From contig OZ250157.1 of the NCBI GenBank assembly GCA_965237765.1, forward strand, positions 2,542,001 to 2,606,000: a DNA stretch of 64,000 bases, read 5' to 3'. The translations under genes were made by a program, and so were the position numbers. The notes beneath the pieces were generated by a model, which had not been told where the DNA came from, ran no database searches, and saw nothing but the letters and a program-made list of their open reading frames with translations. Position 1 is the stretch's first letter. Each line of letters starts with the position of its first letter. Below, one piece after another: positions 8,317-16,715 of the stretch. The stretch comes from WTGJ01 sp965237765 (GTDB lineage: Bacteria; Chloroflexota; Anaerolineae; Aggregatilineales; Phototrophicaceae).

Positions 8317-9051
8317 ATGACGAGCAAGACGATTGCGAAGGCTGAACCGCTCGCCTGGTTGCAAATCCTTGGCCGCCAACTGGCCCTAACCCTTAGCGGG
8401 ACAGAGCCCTGGCCGATGGTGATGGCAGAAGTCACCAGCCAGCTCCAGGAACAAGGCGACGCCTTGGACGTTGCAGAAGTAGTCGTGGAGTTGGGCGAAC
8501 GACCTGTTCCCAAGTATGAGCTGGCCTCGCTGGCTACGCTACTGAATCGCCGCGGTTTGCGATTGCGCGCCGTTCATAGTAGCAGCCGCACCACCCAACA
8601 ATCGGCGACAGCGCTCTCGCTCTATGAAGAGGTGCCTGAATCCTCAGGTAATACCAAAAGCAGCTCAGCGCATTACCCGGGTGCACAACTGCCGCTCATC
8701 CCTGAGCAAGCGGGTCTACCGGCGCTCTACATCCCCGGACCGGTGAGTAGCGGGCGGCGAGTGTATAGCCGGGGGCAACTAGTCGTCGCGGGCGATGTGG
8801 ATGCAGGAGCGCAGCTCATGGCGGTTGGTGACATCTTGATCTGGGGCCGGCTTATGGGCGGCGCTCATGCTGGCATCGATGGCGATGCGCGAGCGACCGT
8901 GCGCGCACTGGCTTTTTTTGCCGAGCAGATCCACATCGGCGCATACCGTATTGACTCCGCTACCTATTGTGACGCAGCGGGACCTTCTGAGCTGCGCGTC
9001 TCTGCCGGGTGTGTGGAGTTACGATCCTGGCCTGCGGGTGCGGGCATCTGA
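8317..9051 (+). CDS. minC: Septum site-determining protein MinC
   Basis: 244 residues. MinC blocks FtsZ ring assembly away from midcell. The C-terminal half (about 145-230) is a clear MinC_C beta-helix: L-Y-I-P-G-P-V-S-S-G-R-R-V-Y-S-R-G, then G-D-V-x-A-G-A and G-D-I-x-I-W-G-x-L-x-G-x-A-H-A-G. The N-terminal half is compatible with the MinC_N fold, and a low-complexity linker lies near residues 85-130. I start at ATG 8317; an upstream in-frame start at 8263 overlaps the PBP2 gene and the promoter. No minD or minE is visible in the window. Its place between the PBP2 gene and rodA ties septum placement to the elongation genes. Confidence 0.9.
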   Translation: MTSKTIAKAEPLAWLQILGRQLALTLSGTEPWPMVMAEVTSQLQEQGDALDVAEVVVELGERPVPKYELASLATLLNRRGLRLRAVHSSSRTTQQSATALSLYEEVPESSGNTKSSSAHYPGAQLPLIPEQAGLPALYIPGPVSSGRRVYSRGQLVVAGDVDAGAQLMAVGDILIWGRLMGGAHAGIDGDARATVRALAFFAEQIHIGAYRIDSATYCDAAGPSELRVSAGCVELRSWPAGAGI

Positions 9052-9054
9052 TCA

Positions 9055-10149
9055 ATGAACCGACCAAGCTCACTCTGGGGGCAATTCGATTTTGTGCTCC
9101 TGGCGATCGCTGCGCTCCTTATCGGCTTCGGCGTCCTCGTCATTCGCAGCGCCACGCTGGATGCAATCGATACGGACCTCATCGCCCGCGTCCCAGATCA
9201 GATACGCTACGCGCTCATTGGCGCGCTCTTGATCTTCGGCCTCGCGGCGATGGATTATCGCATCTTGAGTGGGCTGAGCACGTGGTTTTATGTGGCGATG
9301 GTTTTCTTGCTGGTGCTGGTGCCCTTCATTGGCCGTGAAGGCGCCGGCGGCGCTCAACGCTGGTTATCTTTTGGCATCCTGATACAGCCATCGGAAATCA
9401 GCAAAATACTCCTTATCCTCACGCTAGCGCATTTCTTCTCGCAAAGGCTGAAGGAGATGAATCGCCTGCGAACGGTCCTGATTTCTTTGTTGCATGTGGG
9501 AGTGCCAGCGGCACTCATATTCAACCAGCCTGATCTGGGCACCACGATCGTGGTCGGTGTTATCTGGTTCACGTTGGCTTGGGGCGCGGGGTTGCGCGCC
9601 CGACATATCGCGCTCTTCGTCCTCGTCGGGATCGTGATGCTACCAATTGTCTTTTCGTCGTTGGCCGACTATCAAGTGGATCGTATCCGCATTTTCCTCT
9701 TCCAGGAAAGCGACCCTGACGCGCAATACAACATCGACCAAGCGCTGATCAGCATTGGTAGTGGCGGCGTCAGCGGCAAGGGTTACGCGCAGGGGACACA
9801 GAACCAGGGGCGCTTCTTGCGTGTACGGCATACCGATTTCATCTTCAGCGTCGTTGCCGAGGAATTTGGGATGATAGGCGCGCTCACGGTCATCATCTTG
9901 ATAGGTTTGGTGCTCTGGCGCATCTTGCGAGCCGCGCAATTGGCGCCGGATGTACTTGGCAGCTTGATCTGTTATGGAGTGGCCTCCGTTATCTTTTTCC
10001 AGACGACCGTATCCATTGGCATGAATTTGAACTTAATGCCAGTAACTGGCCTTACCCTACCTTTCATCAGCTCAGGTGGCACTTCCTTACTCTCCACCAT
10101 GGCGGGAATCGGCTTGGCGGAAAGCGTCATTATGCGAAGGCGCGTATGA
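9055..10149 (+). CDS. rodA: Peptidoglycan glycosyltransferase RodA (SEDS family)
   Basis: 364 residues with about ten membrane spans. RodA polymerises lipid II into glycan strands and works with PBP2. SEDS features are visible: the G-A-Q-R-W-L-S-F-G loop followed by Q-P-S-E-I-S-K, the F-N-Q-P-D-L-G-T motif holding the putative catalytic Asp, the H-T-D-F-I-F-S-V-V-A-E-E-F-G loop, and the C-terminal G-L-T-L-P-F-I-S-S-G-G-T-S-L. It starts 3 nt after minC and overlaps gltX by 4 nt (ATGA). RodA rather than FtsW is favoured by the mre/PBP2 context. Confidence 0.95.
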   Translation: MNRPSSLWGQFDFVLLAIAALLIGFGVLVIRSATLDAIDTDLIARVPDQIRYALIGALLIFGLAAMDYRILSGLSTWFYVAMVFLLVLVPFIGREGAGGAQRWLSFGILIQPSEISKILLILTLAHFFSQRLKEMNRLRTVLISLLHVGVPAALIFNQPDLGTTIVVGVIWFTLAWGAGLRARHIALFVLVGIVMLPIVFSSLADYQVDRIRIFLFQESDPDAQYNIDQALISIGSGGVSGKGYAQGTQNQGRFLRVRHTDFIFSVVAEEFGMIGALTVIILIGLVLWRILRAAQLAPDVLGSLICYGVASVIFFQTTVSIGMNLNLMPVTGLTLPFISSGGTSLLSTMAGIGLAESVIMRRRV

Positions 10150-11657
10150 GCGAATCCGCGACGGTGCGCACGCGCTTCGCGCCAAGCCCGACTGGGCCCT
10201 TGCATATCGGCGGCGCGCGCTCGGCGCTCTTCAGCTGGCTACTGGCGCGGCGTTATGGCGGCCAATTCATCCTGCGCCTCGAGGATACCGACCGCAAACG
10301 TTATGTGCCCGGCTCGGAATCGGAAATCTTCGCTGGTTTACGTTGGTTGGGTCTGGAATGGGATGAGGGACCAGATATCGGTGGGCCACATGCGCCCTAT
10401 GTGCAATCTGAGCGTAAGGCTGATTATCAAGCCATCAGCGTACGCCTCGTGCGACAAGGCGATGCTTATCCTTGTTTTTGTACCGCCGAGCGTCTTTCGC
10501 GAGTGAGTGAGGAAAAGCGCGCTCGCGGTGAGCAAACTGGTTATGACCGCCATTGCCGCGAGTTCGCGCCGAGCGATGCGGCACGGAGGATCGTGGCTGG
10601 CGAAGCACACGTCATCCGCTTGCGTGCGCCGTTGGCCGGGCAAACGGTAGCTACAGACCTCATCCGTGGTCCATTGCAGTATGAGAACGCGCGCTTGCAG
10701 GATGTAGTCTTATTGAAGTCTGATGGCTTACCCACCTATCACCTTGCAGTCGTCGTCGATGACCGGGCAATGCGCATCAGCCATGTTACGCGCGCAGTGG
10801 AATGGCTTTCCTCCTTTCCCCTGCATGCGTTGCTCTGGCGCGCGCTGGGATGGGAGATGCCGCAATTCGCGCACTTACCTGTGCTGCTGAATCCGAATGG
10901 CAAAGGCAAACTCAGCAAACGCCACGCCGGATTCCAACATGATGGACAGACGGTGCCGGTGCTCGTGAGCGAATTCAAGGAGGCGGGCTATCATGGTCCG
11001 GCCGTCGCTAATTTCCTGACGAATATCGGCTGGGCTTTTGGCGACGAGCGCGAAGTCTTCTCCCTCGAGGAAGCGGCGGCGCGTTTCGAAATTGCGCGAG
11101 TCAACGCGGCGAATAGTGTCTTCCCCATCGACAAATTGCGCTGGCTAAACGGCGTCTACATTCGCGAGCACATGTCAACGATAGAATTGGCGCAACACTT
11201 GCGGGGAGCATTAGAAGCGGCGGATTATGTAGTGAATGTGGAGATGTTATGCAGGGTAGCGCCACTGGTTGCGCCGCGCATCAAGACATTTGGAGAGGTC
11301 GTTGCACTCGCCGGTTTCCTATTCGCAACTGAGTTCGCTCCACCAACGGCGCAAATGCTCGTCCCACGAAAACTCACTACCGAAGAAACACTCGCCGCAC
11401 TTCGCGCCAGCCACGCGCTCATTGCATCCTTTGAGGCAGTGGAAGCGACAACGATGCACGCGCGATTCGTTGAATTGGCGGGGAAGCTGAACATGAAAAA
11501 CGGCCCGCTTTTTGGCTGTGTTCGTGTAGCCCTCACCGGCAAAGCGGTCTCTACACCCACCTTCGAGACGATGGAAATCATCGGCAAGTGCAAGACCCTG
11601 CGTCGCATCGAGCTCGCGATCAGCTTGCTGGCCGCGGTCGCTCCAGATCGCCCGTAA
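10146..11657 (+). CDS. gltX: Glutamate-tRNA ligase
   Basis: 503 residues, a class I aminoacyl-tRNA synthetase of normal GluRS length. The HIGH-type motif is H20-I-G-G inside P-S-P-T-G-P-L-H-I-G-G, and the KMSKS-type loop reads K-L-S-K-R near residue 255. The C-terminal helical anticodon-binding region follows. It overlaps rodA by 4 nt. A tRNA-Gln gene lies 43 nt downstream. Many bacteria lack GlnRS and use a non-discriminating GluRS plus GatCAB to make Gln-tRNA-Gln; the adjacency is suggestive, but discrimination cannot be read from this sequence. Confidence 0.97.
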   Translation: MSESATVRTRFAPSPTGPLHIGGARSALFSWLLARRYGGQFILRLEDTDRKRYVPGSESEIFAGLRWLGLEWDEGPDIGGPHAPYVQSERKADYQAISVRLVRQGDAYPCFCTAERLSRVSEEKRARGEQTGYDRHCREFAPSDAARRIVAGEAHVIRLRAPLAGQTVATDLIRGPLQYENARLQDVVLLKSDGLPTYHLAVVVDDRAMRISHVTRAVEWLSSFPLHALLWRALGWEMPQFAHLPVLLNPNGKGKLSKRHAGFQHDGQTVPVLVSEFKEAGYHGPAVANFLTNIGWAFGDEREVFSLEEAAARFEIARVNAANSVFPIDKLRWLNGVYIREHMSTIELAQHLRGALEAADYVVNVEMLCRVAPLVAPRIKTFGEVVALAGFLFATEFAPPTAQMLVPRKLTTEETLAALRASHALIASFEAVEATTMHARFVELAGKLNMKNGPLFGCVRVALTGKAVSTPTFETMEIIGKCKTLRRIELAISLLAAVAPDRP

Positions 11658-11663
11658 ATTTAC

Positions 11664-11691
11664 TTGAAATAGTACCCCGATGCACTATACT
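11664..11691 (+). promoter_or_regulatory. Promoter of tRNA-Gln
   Basis: TTGAAA (11664-11669), 16-nt spacer, TATACT (11686-11691). The -10 ends 9 nt before the mature 5' end of the tRNA. The promoter may also read on into uppP. Confidence 0.65.
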
Positions 11692-11700
11692 CTGGCGTGA

Positions 11701-11771
11701 TGGGAGATAGTTTAATGGCAAAACAACGGGTTCTGGCCCCGTCGATCTTGGTTCGAATCCAGGTCTCCCAG
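11701..11771 (+). tRNA. tRNA-Gln (anticodon CTG)
   Basis: A 71-nt cloverleaf: acceptor TGGGAGA/TCTCCCA, D-arm GTTT/AAAC, anticodon arm ACGGG/CCCGT with loop TTCTGGC (CUG, reads CAG), and T-arm with TTCGAAT loop. The U1-A72 pair and G73 are tRNA-Gln identity features. The 3' CCA is not encoded. It lies between gltX and uppP. Confidence 0.93.
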
Positions 11772-11796
11772 CTAGCAAATCCCCGCTGTTAAGCGA

Positions 11797-12612
11797 TTGG
11801 ACGAGCTGCTCCAGACCATCATTCTCGGTATCCTCGAGGGGATCACTGAATTCCTGCCGATATCCTCTACCGGGCATCTTTTCGTGGGTGCGCGTTTATT
11901 GGATGCCACCGAATTGGCCAAAGGGCCTTTCATAATCGCCATTCAATTCGGCGCCGTTCTGGCCTTGTTGCTTCATCATGCGCCAGAATTCGTTGGACTA
12001 TTTCGTTGGCATTCTCAGCATCGTCTATTTTGGCGCGCATTGGCGATCAGCTTCGCGCCGGCGGCCTTAGTAGGGGTCGCCATTGGCGGCGCCATCGAGC
12101 AATTGAGCATCACTGACGAAAAAGGACCACTAATTGTGGCGTTTGCGCTGATTGCGGGTGGATTGGTGATGCTGGTTGTCGAGAGGCGCTTACCGCCACC
12201 CATAGAGAAGGAATACAACGGCTTGCCTCAGCTTTCCACGAAGTCAGCGCTACTTATCGGCATCTGCCAAGTGATGGCTTTCGTGCCTGGCGTTTCGCGG
12301 GCAGGCGCTAGCATCGTCGGTGGTTTGCTCGCTGGTCTCGATCGACGAGAAGCCACGAGATTCTCTTTTTTCTTGGCCATCCCTACGGTCGCCGGCGCGG
12401 CGGCTTATTCCACTTGGCTGAACGCAGAGCGAATTCGAACGGAAGATTTTGGCGCACTCCTTTTGGGGATCACAGTATCAGCGCTCGTGGCCTGGTTGTG
12501 CATCCGTTGGTTGCTTCGTTATGTCAGCGCGCACCGTTTCACTCCTTTCGCCTGGTATCGTTTGGCTGCGGGAGGCGCAATATTGCTATTCCGCTGGCGA
12601 GGAATCATCTAG
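11797..12612 (+). CDS. uppP: Undecaprenyl-diphosphatase (bacitracin-resistance type)
   Basis: 271 residues, mostly hydrophobic with about eight spans. It removes one phosphate from undecaprenyl diphosphate, recycling the carrier lipid for peptidoglycan and other wall polymers. Both family motifs are clear: G-I-L-E-G-I-T-E-F-L-P-I-S-S-T-G-H-L near the N terminus and P-G-V-S-R-A-G-A-S (usually S-R-S-G) in the middle. The best start is TTG 11797, since no ATG or GTG fits between the tRNA and the first motif; the Shine-Dalgarno is poor. It fits functionally with the wall genes upstream. Confidence 0.95.
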   Translation: MDELLQTIILGILEGITEFLPISSTGHLFVGARLLDATELAKGPFIIAIQFGAVLALLLHHAPEFVGLFRWHSQHRLFWRALAISFAPAALVGVAIGGAIEQLSITDEKGPLIVAFALIAGGLVMLVVERRLPPPIEKEYNGLPQLSTKSALLIGICQVMAFVPGVSRAGASIVGGLLAGLDRREATRFSFFLAIPTVAGAAAYSTWLNAERIRTEDFGALLLGITVSALVAWLCIRWLLRYVSAHRFTPFAWYRLAAGGAILLFRWRGII

Positions 12613-12624
12613 GTCTGGCACGAA

Positions 12625-12652
12625 TTGCGCGCAATTCCTTAATCAATATACT
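12625..12652 (+). promoter_or_regulatory. Putative promoter of the LysM lipoprotein gene
   Basis: TTGCGC (12625-12630), 16-nt spacer, TATACT (12647-12652), about 34 nt before the ATG at 12686, in the short gap after uppP. Confidence 0.5.
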
Positions 12653-12685
12653 GAAACACAAATTGGGCGATTGGGTGGCAGACCT

Positions 12686-13507
12686 ATGCGCGCTGTTGGC
12701 GATCGTTGGGGCATTGGCGTTATGCTGTTGGCAGTCGTTTTGTTGGCCGCGGCTTGCTTCCAAACCGCAAATGTCCAACCGAATACTGGCTTACAACTCG
12801 CGCCTGCCTCCACGCTCACTCCCACAGTTACGCCCATCACAGTTGCCCAGGCGCCAGAGTCGCTGCCAGTCATCACGGTTACTGCCTTGTCAACCAATAG
12901 CGAAGGCATCGATACCGGATCTCTTGAAGTAAGCTCCACACTGGAGCCGCAATTGAGCGCCGCTCAGATCGAAGCGACCAATATCGTCATCGAGGCTACC
13001 TCCGAAGCCCTTTCTACCCAAGAACCAACCCCACTCTCCACCGACGTGGCTACCTTAGACGGTAAGGGCCAAACAGAAGAAGGCATCGTCAAGGTCTACA
13101 AACCAAATGAAAGTAGTGGGCCGCAATCACAACCGGCCGACTCATGCATCTATATCGTCCGTGATGGCGATACACTATATAGTATCGCCCGTCAATACAA
13201 TACGACAGTAACGACCCTCGTCACGCTGAATCGCATCGCCAATTCCGATATTATCTCGGTCGGACAGCAGATCACGATCCCCAGCTGTGGCACGGAGCTC
13301 GCTGAGGAGACTGGCGAAACGGAAACAGCCGGCGCACTTGTGGTTGCTGTGCCGGAGATCACGCATGTGGTGCAGGAAGGCGAGGGCCTCTTCGATATCG
13401 CCTTGAGATATGGCGTGACTGTCACCTCCATAGCGAACGCTAACGGCATCAGCGATATCAACACCGTCTTCCTCGGGCAAGTGCTGATCATTCCGGCGAG
13501 TGAATGA
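12686..13507 (+). CDS. LysM-domain lipoprotein
   Basis: 273 residues. An N-terminal signal with lipobox L-A-A-A-C near residue 22 predicts a lipoprotein anchored on the outer face of the membrane. A Thr/Ser/Pro-rich spacer of roughly 120 residues follows, then two LysM repeats. The first begins Y-I-V-R-D-G-D-T-L-Y-S-I-A and ends in I-T-I-P; the second begins H-V-V-Q-E-G-E-G-L-F-D-I-A and ends in L-I-I-P. LysM modules bind N-acetylglucosamine glycans, so it probably sits on peptidoglycan. No catalytic domain is present. I start at ATG 12686 because the upstream extension overlaps uppP and would hide the signal peptide. Confidence 0.88.
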   Translation: MRAVGDRWGIGVMLLAVVLLAAACFQTANVQPNTGLQLAPASTLTPTVTPITVAQAPESLPVITVTALSTNSEGIDTGSLEVSSTLEPQLSAAQIEATNIVIEATSEALSTQEPTPLSTDVATLDGKGQTEEGIVKVYKPNESSGPQSQPADSCIYIVRDGDTLYSIARQYNTTVTTLVTLNRIANSDIISVGQQITIPSCGTELAEETGETETAGALVVAVPEITHVVQEGEGLFDIALRYGVTVTSIANANGISDINTVFLGQVLIIPASE

Positions 13508-13560
13508 GGCGAACGCCTAGCATACTGTCCGTAACGTAATTCGATCTGTGGCACGAAAAT

Positions 13561-14097
13561 ATGCATGAGAAGATTCTGCAACAAGAAACGGTGTATTGTG
13601 GCCGTCAATTTACTCTGAAAAAACTACAAGTGCGCTTGCCAGATGGGCAGGAAGCGCAACGAGACGTTATACGGCACCCCGGCGCAGTCGCGATCGTCGC
13701 AATCGACGAACAAGGGCGTTTGCTGCTCGTGCGGCAATTCCGGATCGCGGCGGGCGAGACGGGCAATATCACCTTGGAATTGCCCGCCGGCACACTGGAA
13801 ACGAACGAGGCGCCGCTTTTATGCGCACAACGCGAACTGCGCGAAGAGACGGGTTATCGTGCCGATAGCATGCGCGCGCTGGGTGGATTCTATGTCGCAC
13901 CAGGTTATACGAGCGAGTTCATCGAAATATTCCTCGCTTCTCAATTGCAACATGACCCCTTGCCAGGCGACGCAGACGAGTTCATAGCGCTGGAACGCAT
14001 GAGCATTCCCGAAGCTCTCGAGGCGGTCGACGCGGGCAGAATATGTGACGCCAAGACCATCATTGGACTCTGGTATGCGACGCGAGAATATTCTTAA
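13561..14097 (+). CDS. NUDIX hydrolase, ADP-ribose pyrophosphatase type
   Basis: 178 residues. The full Nudix box lies at residues 77-99: G-x5-E-x7-R-E-L-R-E-E-T-G. Upstream, R-H-P-G-A-V-A and L-V-R-Q-F-R match the ADP-ribose/NudF subfamily, which hydrolyses ADP-ribose and similar nucleoside diphosphate sugars. It begins at ATG 13561, just after the LysM gene. The substrate is inferred from subfamily resemblance only. Confidence 0.9.
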   Translation: MHEKILQQETVYCGRQFTLKKLQVRLPDGQEAQRDVIRHPGAVAIVAIDEQGRLLLVRQFRIAAGETGNITLELPAGTLETNEAPLLCAQRELREETGYRADSMRALGGFYVAPGYTSEFIEIFLASQLQHDPLPGDADEFIALERMSIPEALEAVDAGRICDAKTIIGLWYATREYS

Positions 14098-14123
14098 ATC
14101 GGGCGCAGTCGCACTTGTATTTT

Positions 14124-14129
14124 GATAAT
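14124..14129 (+). promoter_or_regulatory. Putative -10 box of rplS
   Basis: GATAAT within an AT-rich patch (ttttgataattt), 45 nt before the rplS ATG. The -35 is unclear. Confidence 0.35.
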
Positions 14130-14174
14130 TTCCGCGTTAGGATGCGCGCCGGACTGACGCACTGGAGTAGCACA

Positions 14175-14519
14175 ATGGACAACGTGACGATGAATAGCCT
14201 GGCGGCCGCCGAGCCGACGCATCCAAAGCTGGAAGTCGGCGACACAGCCAAGATCCATCTGCGCATTGTCGAGGGCGGCAAAGAGCGCATCCAGGTATTC
14301 CAGGGCGTCGTCATTCGTCAGCGGCGCGGCGGCAACAACGCTAATTACACACTGCGACGCATCGCCAGTCACGGTATCGGCGTCGAGAGGACCTTCCTTT
14401 GGCGCAGTCCGCGGGTGGAGAAAATCGAAATCATCCGTCGTGCCAAGGTGCGTCGTGCCCAGCTCTATTTCTTGCGCGAGCGGCGCGGGCGCGCTGCGCG
14501 GCTTAAAGAACGGCGTTAA
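14175..14519 (+). CDS. rplS: 50S ribosomal protein L19
   Basis: 114 residues, the usual L19 length. It binds 23S rRNA at the subunit interface. Conserved blocks include K-L-E-V-G-D-T-A-K-I, F-Q-G-V-V-I-R, V-E-R-T-F, S-P-R-V-E-K-I-E and the R-A-K-V-R-R-A-Q-L-Y-F-L-R tail. ATG 14175 is chosen because GGAG (14164-14167) lies 7 nt upstream. The common rpsP-rimM-trmD neighbours are absent; a NUDIX gene is upstream and a glutaminase-like gene begins 2 nt after the stop. Confidence 0.96.
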   Translation: MDNVTMNSLAAAEPTHPKLEVGDTAKIHLRIVEGGKERIQVFQGVVIRQRRGGNNANYTLRRIASHGIGVERTFLWRSPRVEKIEIIRRAKVRRAQLYFLRERRGRAARLKERR

Positions 14520-14521
14520 TC

Positions 14522-14553
14522 ATGCTCGCGCTGATCGGGATCAGCGCGAGCAT
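14522..14553 (+). repeat. Perfect 15-bp inverted repeat covering the start of the glutaminase-like gene
   Basis: The arms at 14522-14536 and 14539-14553 are exact reverse complements separated by GG. The RNA would form a GC-rich stem of about 14 bp with a CGGG loop. The left arm begins with the ATG of the next gene, 2 nt after the rplS stop. It could end or stabilise rplS mRNA and occlude initiation downstream. There is no U-tract, so it is not a standard intrinsic terminator. Confidence 0.8.
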
Positions 14554-15268
14554 CAAAGAGAACGACGACCTCGGCTGGTCGTTTCATAGATTGCCGAGTA
14601 CTTATAGCATTGCGTTGGAGCGCGTTGGCGCAGCGCCCGTCATCATACCCAACGGTTTGTGTGATGAATCGTTACGTACGCTTTACCAGCGGCTGGATGG
14701 CGTGTTGCTATCCGGCGGCGGCGACCTCGATCCAGAGCTTTACCACGCCCTCCCCCACCCGAAGACGGAGCGCATCTGCGCTGCGCGCGACGAGACAGAA
14801 ATCGCGCTGAGTCGTTGGGCATACGAAGATGACCGGCCGCTATTCGGGATTTGCCGCGGTATCCAGTCACTCGCCGTCGCCCTTGGCGGTACACTCTTGC
14901 AAGACATCCCCGATCTTGTGGGCGAAGATTACCCCCACTCGCTAAAAAGCGAAGAACCACCACATAATCTGCACGCACACTCGGTTTCGATTCTGCCGAA
15001 GAGTCTGCTGGCTGAGCTGCTGGGCAGCACACGTCTCGGCGTGAATAGCTTGCACCATCAGTCGGTGGAGCGAATGCCACCGGGCTTCATTGCGACCGCA
15101 CATTCTCCCGACGGCGTGATCGAAGCGATGGAAGCGCCCGGGAGCGCCTTTTGTCTGGCGGTGCAATGGCATCCGGAGGATATGATCGATAGCGATCCGT
15201 TGATGTTGCGCCTATTCGCGGGGTTCGTGGAAGCATGTAGGCAGCACCAGACCGTCGCAATGTGCTAG
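14522..15268 (+). CDS. Class I glutamine amidotransferase-like hydrolase (gamma-glutamyl-GABA hydrolase family)
   Basis: 248 residues of the peptidase C26/PuuD family. The nucleophile elbow F-G-I-C111-R-G-I-Q and the His-Glu pair in V-Q-W-H217-P-E219 complete a class I catalytic triad. G-V-L-L-S-G-G-G-D-L-D-P forms the oxyanion region. Family members cleave gamma-glutamyl amides, for example in putrescine breakdown; the true substrate is unknown and no polyamine genes are nearby. The start codon lies inside a perfect inverted repeat. It converges with the AlbA_2 gene, the stops sharing CTAG. Confidence 0.87.
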   Translation: MLALIGISASIKENDDLGWSFHRLPSTYSIALERVGAAPVIIPNGLCDESLRTLYQRLDGVLLSGGGDLDPELYHALPHPKTERICAARDETEIALSRWAYEDDRPLFGICRGIQSLAVALGGTLLQDIPDLVGEDYPHSLKSEEPPHNLHAHSVSILPKSLLAELLGSTRLGVNSLHHQSVERMPPGFIATAHSPDGVIEAMEAPGSAFCLAVQWHPEDMIDSDPLMLRLFAGFVEACRQHQTVAMC

Positions 15269-16641
15269 CGGCTCGGTGGAAGTATGTAGCGCGTTCCTTT
15301 TTTACTGCCCACTTTTTGCGCCAATCCTTTGTTTACTAGATCTACCAAATCCAGCCGCAACGTCTCGGCAGAAACTTCCTTGCATAGCTCGCGGAATGTA
15401 CGGTTTGTGATACTGCCGTGTTGCCGAAGATGGCGCAGCGCCCGCTCTTGCCGTTGGTTGGTATCGGGCGGCAGCATATGACCGGTGCGATGTTCGCGCA
15501 CGTTGTATAGAGTCACGGTGAAGCTATTGGCACGGGCGTCGAAGGTGGGTGGTTTTTGCCCCGCTTCCTCCATCACCTCCACCATACGGTCGATACCAAG
15601 CCCGAGCTCCTCAATATAGCCCCATTGGAATAAATTCTGAACGATGCGTGGGTTACGGCTGTAATGCTCGTGGATGATGTTCTCGACTGTGACGAAGCCA
15701 GGCAATCCACCTGGCGAGATGACCTCCAGGCGATCCGCAAACATGCGTACCTCGATGCGCCGCCCGCGCAATCGGTAGTCTCGGTGGCAGACAGCGTTTA
15801 CAATCGCCTCACGTACGGCGAAGGGCGGGTATTCGGTTGTCTCTTCACGCTCGAGTCCTTGCACGACCGCGCTGACTGCCATTTCGCTCCAAATATATTG
15901 CCAGGTGCGCTCAACCAGGCGCGGGAGCGGGCCGGTGATTTCCTCGCGGCGCGAATAGCCCGCCAGTCCACCCGCTCCACGCGGCGTGGTGCCGATGAAT
16001 TTTACAAAGACGATGCTGCTTTGTGGCAACCAACGTTGCGGTTCATCGCAAAACGTAAGCACGCCACTCACTGTCGCCCTGCCAGCGCTATCCATGGCAT
16101 TGATCTCACGCATCGATTCGGATAGCGGCGCTTCGGAGATTTGACGGCTGCGACGGTTGCGCTTCTCAATATATTCGGCGATCAGTTCTTCGCTGAAATC
16201 TTTGCGTGTGGTTTCGCTCAACACACTCACTTCGAAATCACCGCTGCTCTTGGCATCGGCTAAGCGCTGGATTTCCTGGCCACCCAATGGGCGGTTCTGA
16301 GCGCCGCGGCGAACCAGCACGCGACCATCCACTAGCGCATGCAGAGCCAGGCTACGCGGCACCTTTACGCGAAATTGCGCTCGCCCTTCTGTATCTATTC
16401 GAACCGGCGGTGAGCAGATCAGCGAAGGACTCACACGCTTTCCTGCCGTTACGAGGTGCGCGTTTGCCTCTGAAAAAGATTGCGCATCGAGCAAGTAAAT
16501 TTCGCCGCCTTCGGTATTGGCGAACGCTACGATCGTTTCAGCAAGCGTGAGTGTATCGGCGCAATGAACCAAGGCATTGAGTGGGCCTTCAACCAGCGGC
16601 GCTTCACTGATGGGCTCCAGGCCAAAATTGGAAATACGCAT
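15265..16641 (-). CDS. AlbA_2/Schlafen-type regulator with GHKL-like and winged-helix regions
   Basis: 458 residues resembling the COG2865 group of putative transcriptional regulators or RecG-related proteins. The N-terminal AlbA_2 region contains E-T-I-V-A-F-A-N-T-E-G-G-E-I-Y-L, the pattern of a nucleic-acid- or nucleotide-binding fold. The middle has a GHKL-like HATPase_c_4 stretch (R-E-A-I-V-N-A-V-C-H-R-D-Y, then a P-G-G-L-P loop and N-P-R-I). The C terminus (about 395-455) looks like a winged helix. It is cytosolic. Relatives are linked to stress regulation and some to defence, but no partner gene here supports either. Upstream and divergent in position is fluC on the same strand, 74 nt away. 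Confidence 0.82.
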   Translation of the reverse strand: MRISNFGLEPISEAPLVEGPLNALVHCADTLTLAETIVAFANTEGGEIYLLDAQSFSEANAHLVTAGKRVSPSLICSPPVRIDTEGRAQFRVKVPRSLALHALVDGRVLVRRGAQNRPLGGQEIQRLADAKSSGDFEVSVLSETTRKDFSEELIAEYIEKRNRRSRQISEAPLSESMREINAMDSAGRATVSGVLTFCDEPQRWLPQSSIVFVKFIGTTPRGAGGLAGYSRREEITGPLPRLVERTWQYIWSEMAVSAVVQGLEREETTEYPPFAVREAIVNAVCHRDYRLRGRRIEVRMFADRLEVISPGGLPGFVTVENIIHEHYSRNPRIVQNLFQWGYIEELGLGIDRMVEVMEEAGQKPPTFDARANSFTVTLYNVREHRTGHMLPPDTNQRQERALRHLRQHGSITNRTFRELCKEVSAETLRLDLVDLVNKGLAQKVGSKKGTRYILPPSR

Positions 16642-16715
16642 AGTTCATTCTAGCACGGTGGCATCATATCCAAATAATGGGCGCAACCAATGAATCGTTG
16701 CGCTTGCCGCGGAAT

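Noticed and set aside
15265..16641. AlbA_2/Schlafen-like gene as part of a defence island
   Set aside because: No nuclease, toxin, methylase or other defence gene is adjacent; neighbours are a fluoride channel and a glutaminase-like hydrolase.
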